NCBI GenBank assembly: GCA_013350335.1
Contig: CM023539.1
Coordinates: forward strand, 68,325,631-68,389,630
DNA length: 64,000 bases
DNA from: Chimonanthus salicifolius
Taxonomy: Eukaryota > Streptophyta > Magnoliopsida > Laurales > Calycanthaceae
Direction: 5' to 3'
The notes beneath the pieces were generated by a model that was not told the origin of the DNA, did not search any database, and was given only the letters and a program-made list of their open reading frames with translations. Below, one piece after another: positions 49,201 to 60,145 of this stretch (within the stretch, counting starts at the first letter, position 1; every line of letters starts with the position of its first letter). A program made the position numbers and the translations under genes.

Positions 49201-50340
49201 TTGAGTTAAATTAGGTTTGTATCTTGACGGGATTTCAAGGTAATACCTCTGAAAAAAGGGTTACACCTTTGGAAAAAAACACCTTTGACAAGGTTTTTGA
49301 CTAGAACAATCTTGAGAGTGCAAAACTTAATATATTTCTAAAATGTGATACGAAACCATGTGCTTCCATGAAGGTCTAGTGCATGTTCTTGCCTTTTGTT
49401 GTAGGCTTAAACCTCGACTGTATTTTATAGCATATCATGAACAAAGATGCTCATTTCTCCATTGTCTTCATTTCAATTCAGGATGGGCTGTTTCTCAGCT
49501 TGAACCTGTCATAAACTAACGGGTTTGAACACATATGCCAGCTTGTCAGGTCAAGCTTGGGCCTAATTCTTGAGCCCGTTTATATAAATGGTCAGCTTGT
49601 TTGGGTTTTTTGCCCTTTTAGCCATTATATTTGTGTGTGCACTTATTTTGATTTTAGTCATTCTTCATTTAAACAAAATATTTTAAAATTATTAAAAATG
49701 CTGACAGTTCAGATTGAAAATAGACATGATGAACTACAAGTGGATCAAATTTGAGTTTAACACTCAATTTTTAGCCAGTTGATTTTACTACTCAATATCA
49801 TCAGATATCCTTAAGAATCACCAAGACAAGGATGCTTTGTGACTTTGGTTACTAAGATCAAGTGGCGAAAAAATGTTTTGAGATCAAATTTGGTCAAGTT
49901 GTAGCTTATCATGTCTACTTTCAACTTGAACGGTTATATTTTTAATGGTCTCAAATGGGCAGGTTCGGGTTTAGTGTTTTTCCAAATGGGTGTGCTTGGG
50001 CTTTAACCCTTCAAAGCTTGACAAACTCGGGTTGCGCTACATAGCCCGGTCTGAGCCTAGCCCGTGACACCCCTAATTTGGAAACTCCTGAGTATGGGCT
50101 GAGTAAGAATGTGATGATAGTCATAGTGATCCTATAAAATATGAAAAAAAGGCTAGTTAGGACTTCATGTTCTAGCAAAATGCGAGAGAAGTTTTGTTTT
50201 CATTGCCTTCCTGCGGTCCTATTAACTGAATGTTCTTTGTCCTTTCCTGTTGATAACAGTTTTGAGGTGTGATAACTCTCTTTCTTGCTTTGCAGAGAGA
50301 TAATGAAGCTGGTGATCAGAGAAAGCAGATGTGGATTTAG
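43298..50340 (+). CDS. Pcf11/PCFS4-like 3'-terminal exons, copy B
   Basis: Exons 43,298-43,844 and 50,296-50,340, with the same splice sites and the same terminal [14 protein letters not shown] as copy A. In the large exon I count three base differences from copy A: one silent (CAA/CAG) and two that change E to D and A to V in the acidic linker KR(E/D)DEEM(A/V)VP between the two zinc fingers. All zinc ligands are kept (CTTC...H..H; CALC...HAKC). Upstream exons are absent here too, in the ~2.9 kb before the exon and in the intervening 31,960-40,380 region. Confidence 0.85.
44795..45280. mobile_element. hAT-type MITE (CAATGTTT ends), copy B
   Basis: 486 bp with both target copies intact: ATTTTCAG at 44,787-44,794 and 45,281-45,288. 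Shorter than copy A by one unit of a GGGTTCAA(CCA) direct repeat. Confidence 0.88.
45343..46600 (-). repeat. LTR fragment, reverse orientation, copy B
   Basis: Counterpart of 16,724-17,981. The flanking direct repeat is a little longer here, running to CATCAGATTAATTA on both sides (about 49 bp), because copy A has acquired substitutions on its left side. Confidence 0.85.
47245..47373. repeat. 3 x 43-bp minisatellite, copy B
   Basis: Same three exact units as in copy A. The array has not changed length since the duplication. Confidence 0.95.
48759..49174 (+). pseudogene. LINE (RTE-like) 3'-end relic, copy B
   Basis: Counterpart of 20,140-20,555, with the same WFGHVKRK frame and TGATGATGATGA tail. 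Confidence 0.55.
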
Positions 50341-52322
50341 TTCCAGAGTCAACCTCATGTAAAGTGGTTGAACATGGGTGTTTATGGTACGCATGCAACT
50401 AATTTTATCGCTGTGTACGACCTCCAGCACCATGCTAATCTTTTGTATATCTAAAGACAGACCTTGTACCATGCACTTCTCTTTCAACAAAGCTATTATG
50501 AATCTCTTCTCAATTCCCCCTTCAGCTTTCCATACAATGTGCAACCTCAAAGAATCGGGCCGAACAACCAAAAATATGATGAGCCCCTTATTTCAGCGAC
50601 ACTGGATGAGTATGGAGCAAGTCTGCATTGAGCAACGACAGTTTCTGTGCTTATGGAATGTGGGTCAGTTACATTGGGCTAGTGTGCAGTGCTCTTGGGT
50701 TGAACTGTAGATTATCTTGGCCTGACGTTGAATAATTTTCCCTTCACTCTTTTGTGTCTAGACCATTGACATTTGAAGGATCTGATTAACCCATGTCATT
50801 GCAAACAAATATTAGAGCTTTTGTTTGTGCATCATTTTGCCATGGCATGCACTTTGAATTAGGGACTTCTTCTTCTTCTTCTTCTCTCTTAGAAGTTTTC
50901 CTTTGCAGGAGTGAGAAGAAGTTTCATGAGCAGGGGTTGGTTTGTTTTTCACTTTATCTTACTTGGCCATTTAATGCAAACATGGGGCATCATTACATTT
51001 GCTTATTGGATTAGATAAATGTAGATTTTATTAGCTGATCAATTTAAACAGAAGCTGAGGACTATGTATTATTAAATGTTTCTTAAAGAGTTTGTTCTTT
51101 TTTCCTTGTATGTTGAATCTAATGAGCGGAAATGGGTGTCAAATGTGGTGGATGCCTGGTTATGAACTTGTATTTTGCATGAAGCATTTTCCCTTGTGCA
51201 TATGATATCTAAGAAAGCCCTGTCAGACTTTTTGCTTGATGAGCTGAATGGATTCATAATCAGTTGCTTATTTACATCTTTTCTCTTGTATTTAGCCCTT
51301 TTTTCTTTTTATTTATTTTTCACTAAATGAGGAAAGTGATACTGGTTGGTACCAATTTTAATTTAAACACTTAACAGGTGTAACAATGGACATGATTTAG
51401 TAATAATAGGGTTGAGGTACTGGTAAAGCAATGGATCCTAGGATTGGGGCCCAAATCCCAGGATTCAACCCAGTCTTCGTGGGTCTACTAGGAACTGTTC
51501 TGGGCTTAATTGAATCTCTTGACTCTAGTTCTGATTTGCATTACAACATATTATTTGAGAACTTGACTTGAAATCTTATCAAGCAGATAACTCGGACTTG
51601 AAAAAATTTAGTAAAATTTGTTAACTTCTTTCACTCAAAATCTTATCGACTTTAGATCATTGGGACTAACTTGCCTGAATTTGTTGGAATGTCAAACAAT
51701 CTTATTGGATTGTTATATTGGCAGTAATATCAGTAGGGATTGACAACATCAATTGAGGAATAATACAGTTGACATATATTAACTGAAATACCAGCAAGGG
51801 TTGATATAATTATTAGAAACACATGTTATCCTCTCGAACATCCATCAAGGCTTTCTCGGTGAATATTGTCCCTTAAACAGGTACTGTGTTTCACATGGTT
51901 GGGTGTGATATAAAGACATATGAGTAGGGCATATACGAAATTTCATTTTCATCCAATTATATTATCTTTGATTTTAATCTTTTAAAATTTGTATTTATTG
52001 AAATTTAAAATTTGATGATTTATGGTTTGGGAGATTATCTATTGATGGTGTGAAAAGCCTTGTTAGAAAGTCTTACGTAGAAAAAAAAAATTGCTAGCTT
52101 AATGCTTAAGCTCTCATTGATTGATACAGTGATTTTGGTTGATGTATCTAATTTTCAATAGCAAAAGTCTATACAAAACTAGTCTCAAGGTCAGAAAAGA
52201 GAGCTGAGATGGCCTTTATTGAAGATGAAAAAGGCCTTCGGCAGTCTTCTCATGTCTCCTTGGGTTGTCTTTGTTGTTCAGACTTCAGGTTGATCAGGTT
52301 CAGTGGTTGGGTTCTTGGCTTA
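50341..52322. other. 3' flank of PCFS-like fragment, copy B
   Basis: Counterpart of 21,722-23,704. No coding family recognised. Confidence 0.5.
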
Positions 52323-52959
52323 GTTAGTGGTAGCCTGGTAGGCTGATCATTTCCTTTAGTGACCCGGCCTATGTTGCAGCTTCTCCATCTTAATTAATGA
52401 AAGTCTCCTTTTATCATTTTTCCCTTTTAGACATGATTAGAGAAGTAAATGAATAAGAAATGAAAGTAAATATTGAAGGAGTCGAAGGATAAGGTAATTG
52501 GGAGGGAGGTGGGTGTTTTTCATATTAATATTTTTTTTTTCAATTTATCATTAATTTAAGTGGTAAAAAAATATATTAGTATCTCTTGTTATAAAAGGAC
52601 ACTGGTGTCCTATCCATTATCCAAAAACAAAGAAGAGTTTATCATTAATTGAAAGAAGAAATAATTAATTATAAGGCTATTATGTCTTTTTAAGTGCATT
52701 TCTTTCCTTCTTTGCTACAAAATAAATGTAAACACTAAGAGCAGAGGCATGGAAGAAAAATGATGATTACATACAACAATTATAAGATTTGCAATGATCT
52801 ATATTATAAAATATTAAGTAATAAGGAACATGCAAATACATAAAAGTAGAGTAGTAGAGAAATTATATTATGTTGACGAGTGGGTTAACATAAAAGGATA
52901 AAGTTATAAATAATCGTATTAAAGATAGTTTAAAAATAACTCCAATAGATGACTAATTG

Positions 52960-53150
52960 AGAGAAATTTATTTGAACATTGAAGTGGTTTTAGCATATAA
53001 ATAGAATATTAGAAACAATTTCAGTATGTAGAATTGAGAGGTTACAAATTGTAAGCATAAAGGAGACGTAGATCATTGAAAAAGAGAAAGAAATGGACGG
53101 AGAAAGATATGATAGTTGGTGAATTGACTATTGTATAATTTATGATAAAG
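52960..53150 (+). pseudogene. LINE tail relic
   Basis: Highly degraded. The base words GAAGTGGTTTTAGCAT, GAATTGAGAGGTTACAAA and GAAAGAAATGGACGGA follow the order of the LINE tail at 20,190-20,310. No open frame. Confidence 0.4.
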
Positions 53151-53974
53151 TTAAAGTAGAAAAGTTTTACTTTAAAAGTCAATCTAAAATATATTAAATT
53201 TTGACATTTGATAATGACAACAGTAAAAAAAAAAGAGAGAAAAGAGACAAATTGGAGAGAGAATAAAGGGAAGTAGATGACAATTTTTCACAATCAGGGT
53301 TGGCCTTGGCTATAGGTGAAGTAGGCGATTGGGTTCAAATTCATTAATTTCTAGTTTGGTTAGGATGCTTATTTTATAAATGGGGGATCGGGTTCAAATC
53401 TTGGTTGCGTATCTATAATAATAATTATTATTTCTATTGAATTATTTAATAATAATAATGAAAATAACAATAATTTGAGTTAATATTATTTGAAATCATT
53501 TGCCTATTTTTAACTATTTTCAATTTAGAACACTCAAAATTGAAAATTTATATATTGATAATTTTTCTACTCAATTTAAAACATGGGTTTCTTAAAAAAT
53601 TAAAGTAATGATAGTAACAATCATAATAATTATTATAATCCTCATTTTATTGAGTTTAATAATAAAAATAATTTTAATTTTAATTAATAAATAATCTTTT
53701 AATATATATGTATCATCTAAATAGAGCAAAAAAGAAATCTATATTGAGTTGATAATTTTGAATTAAAAATAATTTAAACCTTTTAAAATTTGAAGAGATG
53801 AAAAAATATAACTTTATTCATTTGATCAATGAAGATTTTATTAGATGTAATAATTAATATAATTTTTAATTTTTTAAAAATCCAGAAAAATTGAAAAATT
53901 AAAATAATAATAATATTGTCGTTTCAAATGAGAATTTTGCATTAGTGTCACACTCGAATATGATGAAACATACA

Positions 53975-54412
53975 GTATCAAAAGAAGTAAAAGAAACAAA
54001 TGAATTGCTAAATTATATAAAAAAGAATGAAATGTTGTTTTCCAAATGCATAAATTGTTTATACAATAATACTGATTATACCAGTTACAATTACCTCTGC
54101 AGAAACAAGTTTTTCAAATAAATTATCTTATCTTTGGTCTACAATGTCATAAGAAAGATTGAATAGATTAACTACCTTATTTATTGAGAAATAAATGTTA
54201 AAAAAATTGAATATAGTAATTTAATTAGTAATTTTACATATAAAATAATAAATTTTAAATAATATTTTGTTATAAATTTGATTATGATATTTTATTTAGA
54301 TGTTTCATACTTTGTAAAAAAAAAAATGTATAATTTTATTTTTTATGAGTATATAAAAGTTTTATCTTAAGAGTTTGACTAAAGCCGTTGAAATCTCATA
54401 GTCGACCCTATT
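53975..54412 (+). pseudogene. hAT transposase C-terminal relic
   Basis: Nucleotide-level copy of the end of the relic at 32,691-35,167. The stretch covering AATTATATAAAA, ACTGATTATACCAGTTACA, GTTTTTCAAA and the following 3' noncoding sequence is recognisable up to GTCGACCCT. Several stops and frame breaks. The rest of the transposase is missing. Confidence 0.75.
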
Positions 54413-54418
54413 CACAAT

Positions 54419-54787
54419 CCATAATGAAAGGTTACAAGAAGTAAATGCATCTGTGAATATTGTCTTTTCTGTATTAGATAGTTTTAGTCTTTCTTGTCTG
54501 TGCTTGGTCGTTCGTCCATATATAATTATATTATTACATTCCATAATGAAAGGTTACAAGAAGTAAATGCACCCGTGAATATTGTCTTTTCTGTATTAGT
54601 CTTTCTTGTCTGTGCTTGGTTGTTCGTCCATATATAAGTGCTTGGTTGTTCGTCCATATATAATTATATTATTACATTCCATAATGAAGGGTTACAAGAA
54701 GTAAATGCACCCGTGAATATTGTCTTTTCTGTATTAGTCTTTCTTGTCTGTGCTTGGTTGTTCGTCCATATTTAATTATATTATTAC
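54419..54787. repeat. Three-copy tandem repeat, ~110-140-bp units
   Basis: Units at 54,419-54,540, 54,541-54,678 and 54,679-54,787, each starting CCATAATGAA(A/G)GGTTACAAG and ending TTATATTATTACA. The middle unit has an internal ~25-bp duplication of GTGCTTGGTTGTTCGTCCAT. Confidence 0.9.
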
Positions 54788-55379
54788 AGAAAGTGGACTA
54801 AAGGAATATTAAGCATGAATGGAAGTTAATGCCTACCTCCGTTTATGATTGGATTTTTTTGGGAGTTTTTTTATCATTAGGCCTATCATTTTATTTATTA
54901 TCCATCGTCTTATTTGTTATCACCCATCGTTTTATTTGTTCGAGTGATTGGGTATTCTCGTATTTTGTTCTAATATTTTTCTTTTGGGCCCATCGCCCGT
55001 CAAATCTTCTTCTCGGCCTTACGTCAGATGATTGGGAAAGTTTTTGCCGGCGGGACCTACCATACCCCTTCCATTTTTTGATGATCTATCCATCTGTACC
55101 ATCAGATCTTTGATCGGACTCACATGGGACCCTCCTCCCAACAATTTCTTCTGCTGCTGCTTTGGGCGACTGAAACTTAATTTTATAGTTTTTTTCTTAG
55201 ATCCAAATGGATCCTTCACTTCTCCACCTAGGATCGACACCACCATAATCGCCCCTGGCCCACCTATCTACGCCTAAGGAAGACCTTGGGTTTCGATCAA
55301 TGGTGGGGCCCACCGATTTTCTTCTCCCCCTTCACAAATTGTTCGGCAGTACTCTCCTTCTAACGAAGGGGAGGAGTTT

Positions 55380-55490
55380 GGTGGATGTGGCGAGGGTCTG
55401 AAGTGGAAGGGTAAAAGGGTAATTTCACCCAAGTTTTTTAAAAAGGGTGTGTAGAGAAAGAAAACCCAAGTGTCTATATGGCTCTCCAAA
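55380..55490. repeat. Right end of a TTCGAACGAA-family MITE
   Basis: GGGTAAAAGGGTAATTTCACC, then GTGTGTAGAGAAAGAAAACC and GTGTCTATATGGCTCTCC. Reversed, this matches the left end of the half element at 14,185. The left end of this copy was not found. Confidence 0.5.
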
Positions 55491-56087
55491 ATTGAATGTA
55501 TATTATTCTCAGTCAACTTTTATTTTTTTTTCTTTAGAGATACGATATTTTAACTCGATTAGTTATTGGGGCATGTACAAACTTTCCAATCCCACACATA
55601 TCAGGTAAGCAACTACGGAGAGTGGCCCAGAGGGATATAGAGTGAATCAAACTCAAGACCTCCCTTCATGAAGGGAAAGTTTTTATTTTTTTAATTATAT
55701 AGGCTTATATTTGTAAATATTTTTTTCTTTCTTTATATTAAATGGTTTTCTTTTCGTTTTCCCTCTATTTGTGACCGTACTTTCAACCAACAACCCCTGC
55801 TGTCCACATATTAATAATGACTAAAAACCATTTGTGTGTGATGTGCACAGGGGCAGGAAGATGCATGATGAAGGTCAGAACTGTACAACGCTTGTGGCTT
55901 GACTATCAATCACAAAAACCCTATCAAACAAATTTATATTCTTTAATCTCTACATTAGACATCTGAAATTTCTAGTTGTTTAGTCCAAGTCCATTAAAAA
56001 ATAGTTAAATGATATACAAGGTATTTCAATTTTAATTGGATGACTTTAAATTCAAGTGATTTGAATTTAATATATATACGTGAATAA

Positions 56088-57828
56088 TGATGAGTGCAAA
56101 ATAAATACATATTTTATTCCTAAATTTATTATTGTTAGTATCTCATTTTATTTAATTTTATCTAATTAGTATAATTTTGTATTTTTCAGGTTTAAAAGTG
56201 AGGATGACAGAAAAAATGCTTAAATATAAAGTCTGGGCCCATTATGAGTTATTTTGGACCTCAAGCCCAATTATTAAGCCCATTAAGAAAAGCCCATGAA
56301 GAAATCCACATGTGTGAATACTATTTCCATTATCTCAAGAGGAAATTCGAAATTTAGAAGTCAATATAAGAGGATTTTCTAATTTGGCAAGTGGATTAAG
56401 GAAAGAGAGAAAATAAGGAAGGGAGAAAAATAAGGAATGTTTGATACATGTTTGGTATTCTGATCATAAATTTCCACTCCAATATCCGATTACTTTGATT
56501 CTTTTTGCGTTGGAAAGAAGACTTCAAGAGCTAAAACTTTGTAGTCTACGACTTTTCCTGATTCAGAAGTTAAAAGGGTCAAAACTGAGCTGCAAGATGG
56601 TGCCTGTGTAAAAAACGGGATTCTACACCCACTTTCCTTATACAAATTTAGCTCCTTGCCCCTTTTAAGTCATTCCACATTTAGCACAAATCAAATCCGC
56701 CCTCCATGTGTCTCTTGCTTTATTTAAATCTTTGAATCCAATCCATTCATTCCACCTCCTTTCATCTATAAATACTAGCCCTCTCCCATTGAGAAAACTG
56801 AACTTGGGCATTGAAGCAAAGGAGAGGAGAGGAAGAAGAGGAGGAGAAAGACTGTGGGATTTTCAATCCACATTGGGTTCTAAGGTTGGTGGATTTTGAT
56901 TTCCATTGTATTTTTCTTATGTCTTTATTCCAAAATTTCAATGCATTATAATTCTTAATTCCAAATTTTATTAATAATTAAAAGGCAGAAAAACCCTTAC
57001 AAATATGGTTTTCCACTTATTTATTTTTGTATGATGAAAGTTTGATTTTATTTTAATTTTTTTTATGGATTTATGTTAGAGATTATTTTAAGTTGTTCAA
57101 TGAAAGCAGAAAAAAATCTTTAGGATAAATAGAACTTGATTTTTTCAGTCTAAGGCTCTTTTTAAGAGCAGAAAAACTTTTAGATTCGAAATTGCAAGTT
57201 TAAATTTTATTTAGCCTAAGGCCGGATTTGAATTTTCTTATTTTAATTGATTTCATAAATTTCATAATGAGGATTTTAATAGATGAAGAATTTGAGTACA
57301 TGATAAATAATAAATGTGAGCTCCGTATTCTAGGCCTTGATATTATTTTTAAAATATGGAAAATAAACCCTCCATAATTCTTTGACCCAGTTCCACTGTA
57401 AATATGTACAGAGGTAGTTTAGGTGTCTTTAATTTTATTTTTGTTTATAAAAACTCAAATCTTTGAAATTGATGAATTAAGTTGGAAATAATTTAATTGC
57501 ATCTTAATTCTGTATTTTAAATTAAATGGAGATTGTTTATATTTTTATATTAATGCCACCATTTTAATTAAAATTAGTTAAATTGTTAGATTCTATGTTT
57601 AAATCTAGAATGTTTCTAAATTAATATTAAAACTCATAGATTAGATAAATTATTTCACATTTATGATTTATCTCCATACTTCTCAAAGTTCTTAAAATAT
57701 CTAATTCAATGGTGTATTTTCATGGATATATTTTCCTAAGTTCCGATGGGTTCGACCTTGCACTTAATCGCTATACTATCTAAATGGTTCATGCGCTTGC
57801 GAGTTATAAATTTAAAATTTGCACAACA
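56088..57828 (+). mobile_element. Solo LTR of an Athila-related family
   Basis: 1,741 bp, TGATGAGTGC...TTGCACAACA, with exact 5-bp target duplication AATAA (56,083-56,087 and 57,829-57,833). Copy A shows the empty site at about 23,976 (CGTGAATAACCC). The last ~110 bp (ATATTTTCCTAAGTTCCGA through GCTTGCGAGTTATAAATTTA) match the end of the LTR at 1,295, so the families are related. TATA-like TCTATAAATACTAG at about 56,765. Left behind by recombination between two LTRs, after the segmental duplication. Confidence 0.95.
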
Positions 57829-58641
57829 AATAACCCATTTGATTTGAGTATTTTCAGTTTAATTTCTCTAAAGCTAACTTGATATACGAAATTTGTAGAC
57901 GATTTAATTATCTGTGAGATTAGTCTCGTGACTCTTACTCCATTTCTTAATACTAAGTTTGCTTTTCATTTATCTTATCATGTTGAAAGATAAAACAACA
58001 TTTTCTTACATGGTAGGTTTGATGGATTATCGAATCTGGGTATTTTAACTAAGAAGAAGGATTAAAATAGTTGTAAGTTAGATTATAATTAGAATCATAG
58101 CTTTCACAACATTCAACATTTTGTCCAATGAATTGTGAGAAAATTATAATCAAATAACTTCGTCTTACAACAGGGTCACAAATAATTCAATTTTTCTCTA
58201 ACCGATACATTTGTCATAAATTTCTTTTCTTTTTTTAACAACACTCAAACATTTTAATTCGAAGTTTGTTAAACCAACTCTTTCTTACATTCAAAGTGAA
58301 CATTCTATAAACTAAATAAAAAAATTAATAATATTATTTAAAAAAAAAAATTAAAGTCACATAAATCCATCTATAAATGTTTTGAATTTTTAGAATCAAA
58401 CTGACAGTGGACCAATTTTAAACGTCACATAATACATATCCAGTCCCTCTTATTGGTAGGGGAGAATATGACAAGAATTCACGTGGTGTTCGGTGGAAAA
58501 ACGTTTTCACAAATTGTGGTCCACATGGCCGGGCGAATGAGAGACATTAGAGTAAGAGTGACACTTGCTTTACACATTCAACTCGATGGGCCACGTTTTC
58601 GTGACTCACGTTTTTGAGTATATGACAATCACTAATTTTAA

Positions 58642-58988
58642 GGGTGTACATCTTAACAAAAATAGTCTTTTAAGAGACACGAATTTTTTAGACTTTTTAC
58701 TTTGCCTCCATCGGTTCATTCAGAAATTGGACACTTTCAAAAATCGATACACCGATCGGATCACTTTCCAGTGAATCGGTGCACCAATTAGACTCTTTTA
58801 GATCTCAAGAAATTGGTGCCCCGACTGCACCAATTTCCTCAAATTTTTATTTTCCAGTGCACCAATTCACTGGAAGGTGAATTGATTTTTTTTTTTTTAA
58901 TTTTTCTGTACGGATGGATAGGGATAAAATGAGAACTTTACTAAAATTCGTGTATGCTAAAAGAGTTTTCCGTGTTAGGATGGCCACC
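58642..58988. mobile_element. MITE upstream of TPS-B
   Basis: Counterpart of 24,789-25,134 with the same GGGTGTACATC and GGATGGCCACC ends. Several substitutions inside the GTGCACC dyads. Confidence 0.7.
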
Positions 58989-59137
58989 TTAATTTAATTA
59001 AAAATAATATCACAAATGTAGATATTTGTTTAGATAGAAAGATTTTTTTTTTAAAATAATAACTGCATCAACAGATACAAAGCACCATAGCTGTAAATAC
59101 AAAAGCACAATCAAAAGAAAAAAAAAATACATTAGTC

Positions 59138-59509
59138 TTAAATATGTGGAATAATTGCATAAAAAACAAATAAAATAAAAGATAAAGTGGGAAAATGAGG
59201 AAAAAAGTGAGCTGATTGTAATAATAAAGTTTGAAATTGACGTTCATGTAAAATATCACAGAAATTTGTTTTGTTGTCCTCAACTAAGGAGAGACTTGTG
59301 ATTTTTATGTATAGAGAGTTGAGGTGTGTTAATTCTCTAAGGGTCCTATCTTTCCTTTTCAACTTTGAATGAGAGAAGTTCAAGTCCTTTACCGTAGTTA
59401 GGTAGGAGAGAAGGAGGTTCAACCCAAACTTTCTACCAACCTCTACAATTCTTTGATCAACCCATTTAGAAGTTAATGAATCAATCACATGGGCCACAGA
59501 TTCTACCAT
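59138..59509 (-). CDS. Unrecognised 123-codon open frame, copy B
   Basis: Counterpart of 25,283-25,672. An 18-bp in-frame deletion removes six codons after RKFGL, and the frame stays open. Function not recognised; may be noncoding. Confidence 0.28.
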   Translation of the reverse strand: MVESVAHVIDSLTSKWVDQRIVEVGRKFGLNLLLSYLTTVKDLNFSHSKLKRKDRTLRELTHLNSLYIKITSLSLVEDNKTNFCDILHERQFQTLLLQSAHFFPHFPTLSFILFVFYAIIPHI

Positions 59510-60145
59510 GAGCTTCTAAGGAGCTAGAAGCTAGAGGAATGTAAAGACCCAAACAAATGTCAGCCCCCTATGGCAATGGCAGCAGAGGAAGCTTGAGCGA
59601 GTTGACCGAGAATGTATTTGTTGTATATAGACATGACAAAAAATTAAAAAATATATGATGTTTTATGAAAAAATTACATATTCAATAATTACATAATTAA
59701 CTGCATTTTCCATAAAAAAATTAGAATTTTTTAAATAAAATATAAAAGAAATACTATGGAGAGAGAAACTATTCAGCAAAGATCTCAGTTTGACCGAATT
59801 TTTTACCAGGATTCATTCAAAATCAATTTCAACTTTGAAAATAAGGCTCTCCCATCAAAGTCCCACTAATCCAAAAGGGGTGACTGAGAGGTCTGAGGCT
59901 CCATTTTAATGTCAACAAAATACACACATCACTTTGACTTTCATCTAATCTCATTTATTTTACAACTGAGTCATCCATCCATACTTTCACCCGACGTCAC
60001 ATGTGGTTCATATCTTTATTTGTCGTATGTGGTTCATATCATTATTTAAGGACTCCTATCTGCTGCAACCTTTCTTACAAAAGAAATCTGTGAGTCTAGT
60101 CATTGGCTCTCCCAAAAGCATTGGAAATCGTTTTCTTTCTCTGAG

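Larger units (their letters stand above)
52323..55808. other. 3.49-kb segment present only in copy B
   Basis: Copy A reads straight through here (GGCTTATTAATAATG at 23,699-23,713). In B the segment is bounded by TA on both sides (52,321-52,322 and 55,809-55,810). It contains several unrelated old relics: a LINE tail, a hAT tail, a tandem repeat and a MITE end. That composition fits an ancestral segment lost from A at a TA microhomology better than a single recent insertion. No terminal inverted repeats were seen. 53,160-53,970 and 54,790-55,380 hold nothing recognisable. Confidence 0.8.

Noticed and set aside
54829..55277. Two overlapping open frames (94 and 81 codons) in the copy-B-only segment
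   Set aside because: Hydrophobic low-complexity sequence and no family resemblance; the two frames overlap and neither has a supported start.
52323..55808. Interpretation of the copy-B-only segment as one Helitron or DNA transposon
   Set aside because: No TC...CTRR ends and no terminal inverted repeats. The interior is a mosaic of unrelated relics.
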